Shown: piece by piece, positions 21,368 to 31,694 of the stretch
Position numbering within the stretch: the stretch's first letter is position 1
How the letters are laid out: each line of letters begins with the position of its first letter
Origin: Ignelater luminosus
Lineage: Eukaryota; Arthropoda; Insecta; Coleoptera; Elateridae
Direction: 5' to 3'
NCBI GenBank assembly: GCA_011009095.1
Contig: VTPC01008686.1
Span: 47,712 to 111,711 of the forward strand
Length of the DNA: 64,000 nucleotides
Position numbers and translations under genes: made by a program
The notes under the pieces: generated by a model
What the model saw: only the letters and a program-made list of their open reading frames with translations
What the model was told of the DNA's origin: nothing
Databases searched by the model: none

Positions 21368-21743
21368 TTTTACAATCGTTTAATAAGTCTGTCTAGGGAA
21401 CTTATTGAGCGATTGTAAAAGTGACCCTAATGCCCATACTTGAATCAAGCTTGTACTTAAACTCTTTTCAAGATATCCTAAACAGGAGCTGAGTTCGTTT
21501 ATTCAATCTTTTCACTCCAAGAATCTGGTTACTATGTTCAAACAATAGGTTGCCTTGGAAAATAGAACCTTAAGAGCTCACCTCGCTTAAATATAAGTAG
21601 AGTTTAACCCCATGGGTACAATTGTCAAAAACATAGCAACAATGGTTCTTTAAGGGCAAGTAACCAAAGCGTGCTTGCTAAAGACAAGCATGTACTTACT
21701 CAAGTACTGATCATAAATATGGGCATAAGTCAGTGATCAGTAC
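21368..21743. repeat. Cluster of short inverted repeats (hairpins)
   Basis: The arms TTTTACAATCGTTTAATAAG (21368-21387) and 21401-21420 pair over 18 of 20 positions around a 13-base loop. A second pair, GTACTGATCA (21704-21713) and TGATCAGTAC (21734-21743), is perfect over 10 bases with a 20-base loop. A smaller GTGCTTG/CAAGCAT pair lies near 21671-21690. No gene overlaps. The function is unknown. They may be ends or subterminal parts of a non-autonomous transposon between Gypsy copy 1 and the mariner. Confidence 0.5.
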
Positions 21744-21881
21744 AGGGATAAACTCCCTATACGAGATTCTTGTTCTTTTTAAGTTTTTTGATAATCTGCT
21801 CAACAGTAAGGTCTAAGGCAGAGCTCAGACAGCCTATCTATAGCGATCGTCCGCAATCAATCAAAATTTCGAATGCATGTA

Positions 21882-23140
21882 CGAGGTGTGTGAGAAAAGT
21901 AATGAGACTGGCAACACTGCGGGAGATCTGGCAACGTTGTGTCTACCGGCCTGTGCTAAACCGGTTTGTTTATCGCTTCCACTTCCTCAGTCCGAGTTAC
22001 AACTCCGTACAGCTAACACATTATTTTTGACAGCGCCATCAGTGAAGTTGTGTTTTTGTTGTGTGTTACAGAAATGGAGCATCGGAATTTAGAGCAATGT
22101 TGTGCAATAAAATTTTGTGTTAAACTTGGTGAATCCGGGAGTGTGACTTTTGAAAAGTTGAAACAGGTCTATGGGGAACAGTGCTTATCAAGAGCGCAAG
22201 TTTTCCGCTGGCACAAATCATTTTTGGACGCCCGAGAACACGTTGAAGATGAACCTCGCTCAGGGAGACCTTCAACTTCAAAAACTGCCGAAAACGTTGA
22301 ACGTGTGAGGGCTCTTGTGAGATCAGACCGTCGTTTAACAATAAGGATGATGAGTGAACAGTTAAATTTAAACACTTTCACCGTGCATCAAATTTTGACA
22401 GACAATTTGAACATGCAAAAGATTTGTGCCAAAATGGTGCCGAAAAACCTCACAACTGAACAGAAGAACATTCGAAAAAACGTGTGCGTTGATCTTCTTG
22501 AGTGGATTGCCAATGACCAAGATATATATATAAAACAAAGCGGCAAAGCGAAGAGTGGCACACTCCGTCATCTCCTCGGCCGAAGAAATGTCGAATGAGC
22601 AAATCAAAGATCAAGACCATGCTGATTTTTTTTGACAGTAAGGGTATCGTGCACAAAGAATTTGTTCCACCAGGACAAACTGTCAACAAAGTGTTTTATA
22701 AAAGTGTCCTTGAAAAGCTCAGGAAAAGAGTGATTCGTATGAGACCAGACATTGCAGACAAGTGGATGCTTCATCATGACAATGCTCCGTGTCACACAGC
22801 AATTTCCATCAGTGAATTTTTGACCTCAAAACGCATTTCCTCATCCCCCCTATTCGCCTGATTTGAGTCCTTGTGACTTTTTCCTTTTCCCGAAATTGAA
22901 ACATGTCCTAAAAGGACGTCATTTTGGAACTCTGGAAAACATTCAAAAGACTGTGACCGACCAGTTAAAAGCCATACCAGTAGAAGACTTCCAGCGCTGC
23001 TACCAAGAGTGGGAACAACGACTCCGCCGGTGTATAGCTGCCCAAGGGAACTACTTGGAAGGGGATAACATTGTTGTTTGAAAAAAATAAAAACTTTGGT
23101 TAGAATGAAATCAGTCTCATTACTTTTCTCACATACCTCG
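21882..23140 (+). mobile_element. mariner transposon, 1259 bp with TIRs and TA duplication
   Basis: Both ends are present. The left TIR starts CGAGGTGTGTGAGAAAAGTA at 21882 and runs 29 bases to 21910. The right TIR (23112-23140) is its reverse complement with one mismatch. TA dinucleotides flank both ends (21880-21881 and 23141-23142), the duplication expected for mariner. The length is close to the usual 1.3 kb. One transposase gene lies inside on the plus strand. The near-identical TIRs suggest fairly recent insertion, but the transposase is broken. The TIR could not be assigned to a subfamily with certainty. Confidence 0.95.
22074..23081 (+). pseudogene. mariner transposase, first catalytic Asp deleted
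   Basis: The ATG at 22074 opens MEHRNLEQCCAIKFCVKLGE, the N-terminal DNA-binding region, with VFRWHKSF and DEPRSGRPSTSKTAENVE following. At about 22515-22535 the frame changes across a TATATATA tract. The text jumps from WIANDQD to TKRQSEEWHTPSSPRPKK, so roughly 19 residues are absent, including the ITGDE block with the first Asp of the DD34D triad. The second Asp is kept in HHDNAPCHT (22778-22780). Another shift occurs near the C-run at 22845-22850. The third Asp is kept in YSPDLSPCDFF (22875-22877). The two Asp codons lie 97 bases apart against 105 in the family, so a net 8-base loss explains the second shift. It ends with a stop at 23079-23081. It is inactive. Confidence 0.92.
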
Positions 23141-23142
23141 TA

Positions 23143-25579
23143 AATGAATGTTTGGGTGCAGGAATAGTTAGCACAATCAGCGACGTACCGTGATGCCAAT
23201 GTTCAAATGTCAACAAATCATGAACTTTTTCAATGGTATCACGTCCGCTGTCGCGCTAATCGCTCCTGAGTGGTAACACTGGCAGTACTTCTAAAAGAGC
23301 TTTCTTTGCTGACGGCAGCACGCGATCATGATAACTGTTCCTAGACACATCATACACTGCACCGAAAATAGGTCGGCTAGCTTGATTATCCACGATCGAC
23401 CAGTTTGAAAGTACGAATTGGTTCGAATATCAATCGCAATGGCCGACGCAGACGATGTTGTATGTTGAGGTTATGTCTGGTAACTACTCTGCGGGTACTG
23501 AAACCAATACTACTAATAACGAGAAAGATTTAAAAGATATAAATTCCCTATTGATTGAGACATTGCTGATTCGGCCAATGGAAAAAATATTAAAAAGGTA
23601 CAACTTTTGATTTTTTCTTGTCCAGAATCAGTTTCGAGCAAGTCATTGACAGCCAAGATACATCCAAAATTCATTACCAGACTAATTTTATCAAAAGGCG
23701 CAACAGAGATCACAGATACAAAAGCAATCTAGTTCTGTTAAGAATGGCATGAAGTCAAATATTAGCAAGAAGACCAAATGACTTTCGCCATTACTTTTAG
23801 TATTGCTTTAGGTTAATATCCAAGAAGTTTCGAGTGGTAAGTGTGGATCAAACAGTGAAGAAAGTGAAATACTTCGGGATCAGAGAAAGCTTTGATGTAG
23901 TAACATACATGGTACAACGAACCAAAAAAACAGGAAATGCATTACCAATTCAGGATTGGAAACCTAATTTATTGTGGTCCAATCATGAAGTCTAACCATA
24001 TTATCTAGAAGGGAAAAAATGAAGAAAATTATTCTTCAGTATTCTAGGACAAACAAGACCAATTATTGCCCAGCAATTGTAACGTCTCGGTAAAACGTTG
24101 ATCTTTCTACTGATTAAGAGCTGGCCAGCACCTAGCAACACTAACAAGTACACACTTTCGCATAACATAAATAACATTAAAAGTGTTGTCCACTATTATC
24201 CCTCCAATTGTAAAATTTTATATTTCTTTCTGCACTGTAATTTTAGTTATTGTTTCTTTTTCTAACTATTTTTAGCATTTAATTAACTAATTTAAGCGTT
24301 GCAAAAATCATTTCTATACAACGATATTTATTAAAAAGAACTTTAATGAAGGTTCAGAGAAATAATGCACGAAAACAAGCGGCTATACCACCGACAAACG
24401 AAATCAAATAATTGATGACTTGCCAAAATACACACAACTATTTCAATTAAAATTCGTATCTACATTTGTATTGCAACAAAATTATGTAAATGGAATATCT
24501 GCTAAATTGCTTTTTCAATGTATTACTATAGCCAACACATACTCATACATATTACAGTACATAACAGAGGTACCGCATGCAAAGGAAACTAATTCTAAGA
24601 AAGCGGCAAAACGGTTGGTACATAAAAGTGACTCATCAGAAGCACACATGCTATTATGAAAAAATGATAACAGCTATTGTTTCTCTTTTTTTCTTTACAT
24701 GTTTGTTCTTTTAAATGAGAGAAAGGTGGGGTACGAAATTATTAAAAAGAGCCGCGCTATTCATTTAAAGAATATTAAAGAGTTTTAAAAAAACAATGTG
24801 TTCTATTTCCTTTTCAACCTTCTGCTCAAAAACCTCTTACTTCGCTTTTAGTGTAATTTACACGGTGAGCTTGAGCAAAATCCATATATAGGGTGACCTT
24901 ATTTCCTTTTTTGGAAGCAATTTAGATTTTTTCATAGTTATGGTATGGTTTGAAAATTTAGACTTTTACGGCACTGTTCTCTCCTTGTCATTGTCCTTTA
25001 AACTCAACCATTTTAAACTAAAATTGTTTTGAAATCAGCCCATTGCAGTTTTTTTACTAGTAACAAAAATGTTTAGACAAGGGAAATTGAAAAAAAAATT
25101 AGTTTTACTTAAAAAAAGGTTGGTTTTAGAGAAGAATGACGACCAGACAGAAAGTGCTGAAAAAGTTGAAATATTCAACGTAACTAATAACAACCATATC
25201 GTAGCATCATTTTGCTCCAACTCACCGTGTAGATTACATTGAAGGAGATAAACTTGTTCTCGAACTTGAACAGCTGTTTTAACAATATTTCGAAAAAACC
25301 ATTTTTCGAAGGCTGGAAAACTTATGTTCATAGGGAAAGCACATTTCAAGAATTTCTGTCATCCAAAAGACAAGGTAGCCATGTTTTTGAATTCAGGATT
25401 GTGCATTAAGGACGTTTTGTCTGGTCCTTTTCCTTTGCGAAGTCCAACAATCACAGAGTTGGTTGATCAATTAAAGTCTAACAAAGAGAGTATCAAGATC
25501 TCAAATTCGTCAGAATATCATAGTACTTCTGGATACTATACTGTATACCATTCTGAATTCAAAATAGTTTTAATATCAA
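23143..25579. other. AT-rich stretch, mostly unassigned
   Basis: At 23820-24090 the plus strand shows VDQTVKKVKYFGIRESFD, weakly like a LINE RT thumb (FKYLG). A 57-codon ATG frame at 25069-25242 is lysine-rich, and an ATG frame at 25324-25659 runs into the Gypsy copy. Neither matches a family I know. No TE ends were recognised. Confidence 0.35.
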
Positions 25580-26840
25580 AAGTAAATCCGTCCACCACCA
25601 ACATCAAGACCGAGGACTGGAGGATTAATTTCACCAGGAAGAAAGGTTGGACGAAGTAAGTGCCGACCACAATATTCCGAAGGACCAGCTATTGGTGTTA
25701 CTACTCGAATTGATATCCAGAACAGTACTACACTGGTATAGAAATAACCAGGCCCAGGACTTTCATGACTTCTACCTGCCGTCCGACTACAAGATCAACC
25801 TGGAAGCCGAAATCAGTCGGCGCACCTAACACGAAAACGATTCACCTATATAATACATTGTCGATATGCAAACTCTATTCCAAAGACATGGTGGATGACC
25901 GAGAAACAAGAATTGATCTGGCTTCACGGCAATTTGTTACCGGAGTACCGCCTGTACGTTTGTCGTGGTGGATACCGCAATATCTCGAACTTCCTCCGCA
26001 CTGTACGCGAATACGAAGAGCTGCAACCGAAACATGAGGGGAAGCTTGTGGTCTCGGCTCCGAGAAACCATGAATCAGCTATGTCCACGACCAAGCCAAG
26101 CCAGCCCAAAACGAATGTTACGTTGGTACGAAACCAAGATAAGCCTAAACCCATAGACCAGACAGAGCACTGAATCATCGGTGCCAAGATCAGCAACTGT
26201 TTGTTAGAAATGCGGCCAGAGTCCATCGATCCTATTCTTTTCCCGTTGCGCTGTGGGAAAAGTCATTATGTCCCGTGATTGTATCTAGCAGCAACCAAGA
26301 AGCTCGACCAGAGCACGTGAAGTCCGCTCCCCAACCGCTGCCTTCGACGTATCGGATACCCGACCATTCATTCTTGTTGACATTAATGGACGTTAATTTA
26401 GGGCTTTAGTAAACACCGGTCCTGTCACAACCTTCGTAGGAGATGAAGTTGTCTGTCTACTACACAATTACAGCCGACAAATCAAATTCATGAATGCCAC
26501 CGTTATGAACCAGGAATCCGTCCGAGTGACCAAGGCATTCCACGTCCGGATCAAGGCTCTCGGTCGCGAGAGATCCCACGAAGTCGTTTTGGGAATGGAC
26601 TTTCTATCCAACCTGAACCTGCACTTCGACCTGAAGACCGGGAACCGAGTTCCCTCTGCTTCAGAGCTTCTGGCCGCCACACCATTAACCAAACCTAGCC
26701 GTCGAACAACGCGAGAGCGTGGGCAAGAAGTACACAGTATCAAGTCAACGAATTCACGAGTCTACATCACAATGGAAGTTAGGCCAGCGGCTTCCGCCTG
26801 CAGCCCACCGTCCAATCCAGCGGTCAATAAATTCGCCTAA
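25580..26840 (+). pseudogene. Ty3/Gypsy-type gag-protease fragment, copy 2
   Basis: This is a longer relative of copy 1. The capsid part reads NIPKDQLLVLLLELISR, VLHWYRNN and DFHDFYLPSDYKINLEAEIS, then after stops and a shift LLPEYRLYVCRGGYRN and LRTVREYEEL. This is the Gypsy gag pattern (R/L-ALxWY, then PEYxxYVRR, then REYE). The zinc knuckle region near 26190-26290 is present but its cysteines are disrupted. The protease core has NTG in place of the catalytic DTG at about 26410-26420. It continues with NQESVRVTKAF and the conserved VVLGMDFLSNLN flap/C-terminal motif. It ends at a stop at 26838-26840, and no RT or LTR follows. It is inactive because of stops and the lost catalytic Asp. Confidence 0.8.
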
Positions 26841-27615
26841 GGATGTACGTCAATGGGAGTCCAGGAGGTGCAGCCGTTATACCCAGCCCGAAAGGTGTCG
26901 AAGATCGAAATCGCCACAGATCCCAAGCTTAGGGACAGCTTATGTTAGCGATGTAACCTGCTAGGACTGTAAGGACTTCTGCTCCCGCTGTGGCCGCTCA
27001 AAATCCTGCCCCTCCCCTGGTAAGCCGTGACTCCGCCATCGACTAACATTCCCAGTACCTTCAAGAGAAGGTGTTTGTCCTAAATGCTAGTGTTTAGTTT
27101 TCTCTTTATTTTATTGTGGTAAATTTAAGTTTTACAGCCTCTAGGTTTTTTCCGAAAAACACACGAGGTGTGTAACAAAGTTACTTCTTATTTGTTAGTT
27201 ATTTCCCAATATAAATTGTATATTTAATTTACCGCATACTGTTAGTACCGATAAGGGTGCCACAACCTACTCCATAAGAATCATCAAGCATGCTCGGCAG
27301 TAAATGAAATAGTTGTCCTATTTTTAAAGTAATAAATTGCAGCAATACCAATTTCATATGGGACACAACAGTAGCGCATGTTCCCGATGACTTAATTTTA
27401 TTATTTTGTCTTGATTCTGGAAAACGTCACGGTACCTTTTTGTATTCTGTAGCTATATGATTCATGTTTTCCCCTCCTCGTCGCCAATACTTTCGAATCA
27501 AAAGGAGTAAACTCTATTATTAAAAATCTTGTTATTGTGAAGTTAATAAACGTTATGAGTTAATTTTTATAAGCCGTAACATGAGTTAGGAGAAAATGAA
27601 ACTGACATTGTTTGG
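26841..27615. other. Unassigned sequence after Gypsy copy 2
   Basis: A cysteine-rich plus-strand stretch near 26950-27030 may be a continuation of the Gypsy polyprotein but is too short to assign. At 27164-27185 the sequence CGAGGTGTGTAACAAAGTTA resembles the mariner TIR at 21882, with no partner found. Confidence 0.35.
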
Positions 27616-27935
27616 AATTGAAAATTGTTTTGAATAGCTCTTGTCACGATTCTAATGATGTAAACATGATAGGGTTATTTTGGTTTTGATTTTTTTGTGT
27701 TGAACGCTGCTGTGACCAACTGTAATAATTGCTGTTCATCTTCAAGATTTTGGTTGAGCACATTATTCTTGATATAACCCCAGAGGAAAGAAATCTAAGG
27801 GTGTTAGATCAGGTGATCGTGCAGGCCAGGGTACTGCAGAATGCATTAATTTATAGCATAGGAAATCAAAATAACCCTATCACGTTTACATCATTAGAAT
27901 CGTGACAACAAGAGCTATCCAAAACAATTTTTAAT
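27616..27935 (-). mobile_element. Foldback-like element enclosing a transposase 3' end
   Basis: The arms at 27616-27692 and 27863-27935 are inverted copies of each other over about 75 bases, for example TCACGATTCTAATGATGTAA in the left arm and its complement in the right, with a few mismatches and a TTG insertion. The 170-base centre reads on the minus strand as WPARSPDLTPLDFF, then after a shift LWGYIKNNVLNQNLEDEQQ and LLQLVTAAFNT. This SPDL-PLDFFLWG block is the C-terminal catalytic part of a Tc1/mariner-superfamily DDE transposase common in insects. The inverted arms around a gene fragment suggest either a foldback non-autonomous derivative or a local inverted duplication. No target-site duplication was confirmed. 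Confidence 0.65.
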
Positions 27936-27999
27936 TGTTTTTCAGCCTATTTAAAAAAATGAGGTTGATGATGAAGCTCGGTAGGCGCGGGAGATTCAA

Positions 28000-28165
28000 A
28001 CGGCCCGATAGACCCGAAGGGCCAAGAAGTTCAAAAGGCCCGGCGGCCTGCAAGGTCCAAACCACTCGATAGATCTGAGAGACCTAAAGAGCCGAGAAGT
28101 CTAAAAGGCCCGACGGCCCGAACAGTCCGACAGCGCGAACGGTCCAACAGACCCGAACGGCTCTA
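28000..28165. repeat. GC-rich minisatellite, inverted relative to the 7.5-8.3 kb array
   Basis: This tract consists of units such as CCCGAAGGGCCAAGAAGTTC and AAAAGGCCCGACGGCCC. The reverse complement closely matches units near 8180-8220 of the first array, sharing about 25 bases almost identically (CCCGAAGGGCC-AGAAGT-CAAAAGGCC). It is followed by a TCTAAAAT/ATAAAAATA-rich tail (28165-28230). It lies between the foldback and a LINE 3' end. Confidence 0.8.
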
Positions 28166-28254
28166 AAATTCTAAAATTCTAAAAATCGAAACAATAATAA
28201 ATAAAAATATAAAAATAATAATTGTGTTCATTAATTTAGTATTTCAGAAACTAG

Positions 28255-29092
28255 GTTAGCACATTCTGGAGTCGGCTGCGTAGCGAATCAGTCGATCGGG
28301 AGTCAAGCAGCGCGGCAACGCCCAATAAGGGGAATATTACCGAAGATTCCGCCACCATCCCGGACTACTAGAGTAGGATTGCAGACGCCCCTGTCCAACA
28401 AGCCAGGTTCCTACGAATCTGGGGGGCGCAGGGCCGGTTCCCTTATTCCATACACCTCCATTTTCTCAGCTCCACCAGATCAGTCTACCTTAAGGGGGGG
28501 GGGGCAGATCGTGACCAAATTCCAGTCCTTACAGGTTCTGAGCTTGGAACTCCTCAAACCTGTACTCCACTCCTTTGAGAAATTCCTTTACTAGCCATTG
28601 CCGAGTGCTTAACCCCTCACTCTCCTATCCTATCCTAGCATCCTATCTCCCGCAGCGCGAACTGTGGGGGGTTGTGGTTCTGAAGAAAACCGTTTTACCT
28701 TATTACCACATACCCTAATCCCTTTTACCCTAAATACCAATCCGATCCTACATTCCGAAAACTGAAAAAGACACCAACTCCCTCCTCCACCCCCACCCCC
28801 CCAATTCTGACCTCCAATCCAATCATTCAACTGCCGCCGCCATCAACCCAACAACTCACCAATCCTGTACTCCTAAACTACCATCGTCACTGAAGAACCG
28901 CAGAGTCGCCAACTCTCCATCAAGTAGAAATCTTTGAGGGCCACTCAAGTCGCTATACTACCTTGGCTCGACTGCACAGACTTCCTTCTTCAACGCTAGA
29001 CAAAGTTGCGTTCATCCACCACCAATCCACTCAAACCAGGCTGAAGAGAAGCTGAACGGCTTCTAAAGTCAATGATAATAATAATAATAAAC
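28255..29092 (+). mobile_element. LINE 3' end with conserved hairpin and ATA tail, copy 3
   Basis: A GC-rich block, unlike the surroundings, ends an open frame with a stop at 28592-28594 (C-terminus FEKFLY). The conserved hairpin follows 82 bases later at 28676-28691: GGTTCT, loop GAAG, AAAACC. A C- and A-rich 3' UTR continues to a GATAATAATAATAATAA tail at about 29069-29090. The order stop, hairpin, C-rich UTR matches the Jockey element at 12.5-13.1 kb, so it is taken as a severely 5'-truncated relative. On the plus strand one stem pair is C-A. On the minus strand it becomes a U-G wobble and the stem stays closed. Confidence 0.55.
28661..28696 (+). other. Conserved LINE 3' UTR hairpin, copy 3
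   Basis: The flank GAACTGTGGGGGGTT, then GTGGTTCT, GAAG, AAAACCGTTTT parallels copy 2 (CAAACTGTGGG, GTGGTTCT, AAAA, AGAACCGTTT). Minus-strand reading GGTTTTCTTCAGAACC fits the histone stem-loop consensus GGYYYUHHUHARRRCC. Confidence 0.6.
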
Positions 29093-29749
29093 TAGGTAGG
29101 TACGTAACTGTAAATTGAACAAAAGCTAGAAAGGTAAAAATTTCACTTTTTCTTCCAGTAATGTATTAAACTCGGAAGTCACCTAGAATATTTTGAGGTG
29201 TAGATGATATTACAGTTTTAGAATTCTGATGTCGGCAAGGACAGAAGGGGAATACCAAATTTAAAATCAGGTAATTTTATGTTACCTCTATTTCATAAAC
29301 ATCCTGTATAAAAATAAATTTCGAGGTTTGCCAAACTGAACCCAACAGAATAAATTTTTCTTGGAGCTCATGGAACACATTCTGTTTGTTGTCGAGTTTG
29401 TGCTCAGTAGGAAAACAAAGAAAATACTTAATCAGTCTGTTTCTTAGAGAAAATTTTGAGTGATGCTGGGAGGCACTTCCTTTGCGACATCTGGTGGAAA
29501 GGTGTCTTGTCGTGGAATTGGAGGTGCCAATAAAAGATTAACAATAAAACCTAGTTTTCAACCCAATCGCAATGCCCAAAAAGCTGTCTGACTCTGCTCG
29601 GAAAAACATTGCTAATATTAATCTTGAGTATTATTTCTGATAACCAGCATAAAGCTAAAAGTCAGTTTTTGCCTTTCAGGAAGAAAACGTAACTCTGATG
29701 TGTGGTACATTACAGTTATATTCTCTGGTCCTATTATCAAAAACCTTAA
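29093..29749. other. No feature recognised
   Basis: AT-rich sequence between the LINE tail and the MITE. No coding similarity or periodicity was seen. Confidence 0.5.
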
Positions 29750-29920
29750 GGGACAATTTAGAGAAGATGAATTAAACATTTAATTGAGATTACAATTTAA
29801 TTCTAATTAAATGTCAATTCTAATAATCTGACGAGCCAGAACGTGACTGTATCCTAGCAACCATAAAGAATTAAATCTAATTCTCGATTAACTTTTAATT
29901 CAGCTGTTATAAACCAGCCC
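29750..29920. mobile_element. MITE, 171 bp, ~53-bp TIRs, TAA duplication
   Basis: The left end GGGACAATTTAGAGAAGATG (29750 onward) and the right end, reverse complement GGGCTGGTTTATAACAGCTG (from 29920), align over about 53 bases with a shared core TGAATTAAA and TTTAATTC. TAA lies immediately outside both ends (29747-29749 and 29921-29923). The short length, paired ends, lack of coding capacity and a 3-bp TAA duplication fit a miniature inverted-repeat element. TWA duplications are typical of the PIF/Harbinger superfamily. The superfamily call is inference. Confidence 0.7.
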
Positions 29921-29923
29921 TAA

Positions 29924-30934
29924 ATATTTAAATTTTTATTTCAATCCAGATAAAAAAACTCCTCTACATATGCTGTTAAAGGTCTAATTACTACTTCTGA
30001 ATGAATCCCTATGGAATTACCGTTACACTATTATTATTTGAAGGTATAAAAGGCCTGAAACTGCAGTGCATGGGTGCGATTCTACATACTTGCAATCTAA
30101 AACTTCAACATCAATACTCAATGCTTAAAGCTTTCTATTTTATAATCTATTTCTATTAATTTTCAAAAGTATTTTTAGTCATTTCACTTACCTTGAGCAA
30201 CTATTTGTATTCATTTTAATCCCTTGGCAAACCTTTCAACATGATTTCATTTCTAATTTTTATTTTATCTTACAAGCATTTCGTGTTTTTCTAGATTATG
30301 ATCTGACCCTCGAAGTTCACATACTACTTGTTGCATCAACTTGCAAGTATACTACAATATTCTGATATTCCATCTATATTGAAAAATGCAACCACTAAAG
30401 AAGACACGAAAATACAAAATATGTACTTAATACAGAGTACTTACCTATAAGCACTTATTATATTCTAAAAAATCATTTTCAACGTTTCACATTTTTATGT
30501 AAATATATAAAAATAAAATAGAACCAGCAATTTTAATATCCAACGATTTCAGGCCGTAACATATAAAGAAATACTGTAAAGTAATTATTTAAGTCATTAC
30601 TCTTTCTACATATATGGTAATTACCCAAATGCTATTTTAAATATTCTAAAAGTGAAAATTATTTCCAAACAGAAAATTTATTTTATAACTAGCTTTTCAC
30701 AAAAATACTTCTGTTATCTTATCTTACATTTTTAATAGAACATCAGCAATAGACAATTTAAAGATATCCGATAAATTATTTAAAGCACTTCGAAGCAAAT
30801 CTCTTCAGTTATAAGAATCAAAATAAATTGTATTAAATCATACTTGAAACATGCCTAAATATATTTTAAAGAAAACACTTTTCAAAATAGTATCGAGCAT
30901 AGTAAATTCTAACGAACAAATAAATTTAACCCAC
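29924..30934. other. AT-rich, possibly intronic
   Basis: No coding similarity. If the exon at 30935-31129 is real, this is the start of its downstream intron on the minus strand. Confidence 0.35.
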
Positions 30935-31129
30935 CTGTGCCTTATCAAACGAACTAAGATAATTGTCTGCGATTTGTTTCTCATACAAGGTTCTGGCTAA
31001 TGAACCCCTAGGCCGATAAGATTTTAACAACCAAGGCTGCTGCGAAGGACCTTCTTCAGTATAAACATTGCAAGTCGAGGATGGATGTTCACTATGCGAT
31101 TTACTCAAACACTCACTTTCAAAGCTCAT
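30935..31129 (-). CDS. Candidate host-gene first coding exon, 65 codons
   Basis: The minus strand opens at an ATG (31129-31127) and reads 65 codons, then meets CAG|GTGGGT at 30935/30934, a good splice donor leaving a phase-0 intron. The frame would stop two codons past the donor. The protein starts MSFESECLSK, is Ser/Glu-rich, and ends SYRPRGSLARTLYEKQIADN plus about 11 more residues. It has mixed, balanced codons, unlike the low-complexity chance frames around it. I do not recognise the protein and could not find a second exon. No transposon motif is present. The call rests on the ATG, composition and donor only, so chance cannot be excluded. It may also be a conserved internal exon whose true start lies elsewhere. 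Confidence 0.35.
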
Positions 31130-31574
31130 ATTAACTAATTTATCAAACAGAATTGCATTCCAATTAAATCCGTTAAAATTGTGTACGATTTGAATGAAAA
31201 TTTAGAGTATTTACATTTAAAATTAACCAGATTTTAAATGAGAAGTGAGGTTAAGTTACACAATTCAACTGTAAGTAACACTAAAATATTGATTTTCAAA
31301 TCTAAATCTTTATTTTAAATATTATTACACTTATAAACATAGATTTAAGGTATTTTCATAAAGGTTTTATTTAAGAAATTTACCGGTAAAGCTCGAGTTT
31401 GACGTTTCACACCAACAACCACAACATTTGCATCTTGGAGGGGGAATTGTTAGATTAAGCGCCAATTTTAAGTTTGAATTTGTATCCCGACAGATTTAAA
31501 ATGTTCTGTAATTTTCATTTATGATTCATTTTATTCTTATAAAATAATATTGCTGTGTAATAATTTAATATTAA
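31130..31574. other. Sequence upstream of the candidate exon
   Basis: AT-rich with a less AT-rich island near 31385-31450 (CGAGTTTGACGTTTCACACC). If the exon is real this could hold its 5' UTR and promoter. No TATA or initiator could be assigned with confidence. Confidence 0.25.
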
Positions 31575-31694
31575 GGGATGAATGTAACGTATGAATGTAA
31601 TGCAGCTAGCCCTAAAGCCCTGGGGCAGTTAATTTAAAATATGATTCTTTATGGCTCTTAGGGGAACTTAATTTAACTTTAATGTTCCCATCCC
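31575..31694. repeat. Possible diverged MITE
   Basis: The left end GGGATGAATGTAACG and right end CATCCC form short inverted termini about 120 bases apart. The interior ATTCTTTATGGCTCTTAGG resembles ATTCTTTATGGTTGCTAGG inside the MITE at 29750-29920 (reverse strand). It is probably a decayed relative, and the ends are uncertain. Confidence 0.35.

Noticed and set aside
23820..24090. LINE reverse transcriptase fragment
   Set aside because: Only KVKYFGI resembles the thumb motif. The rest cannot be aligned, so it is mentioned under the unassigned stretch and not called.
25324..25659. 111-codon ATG frame as a host gene
   Set aside because: Its second part is the start of the Gypsy copy and its first part matches nothing known, so a chance fusion of frames is more likely.
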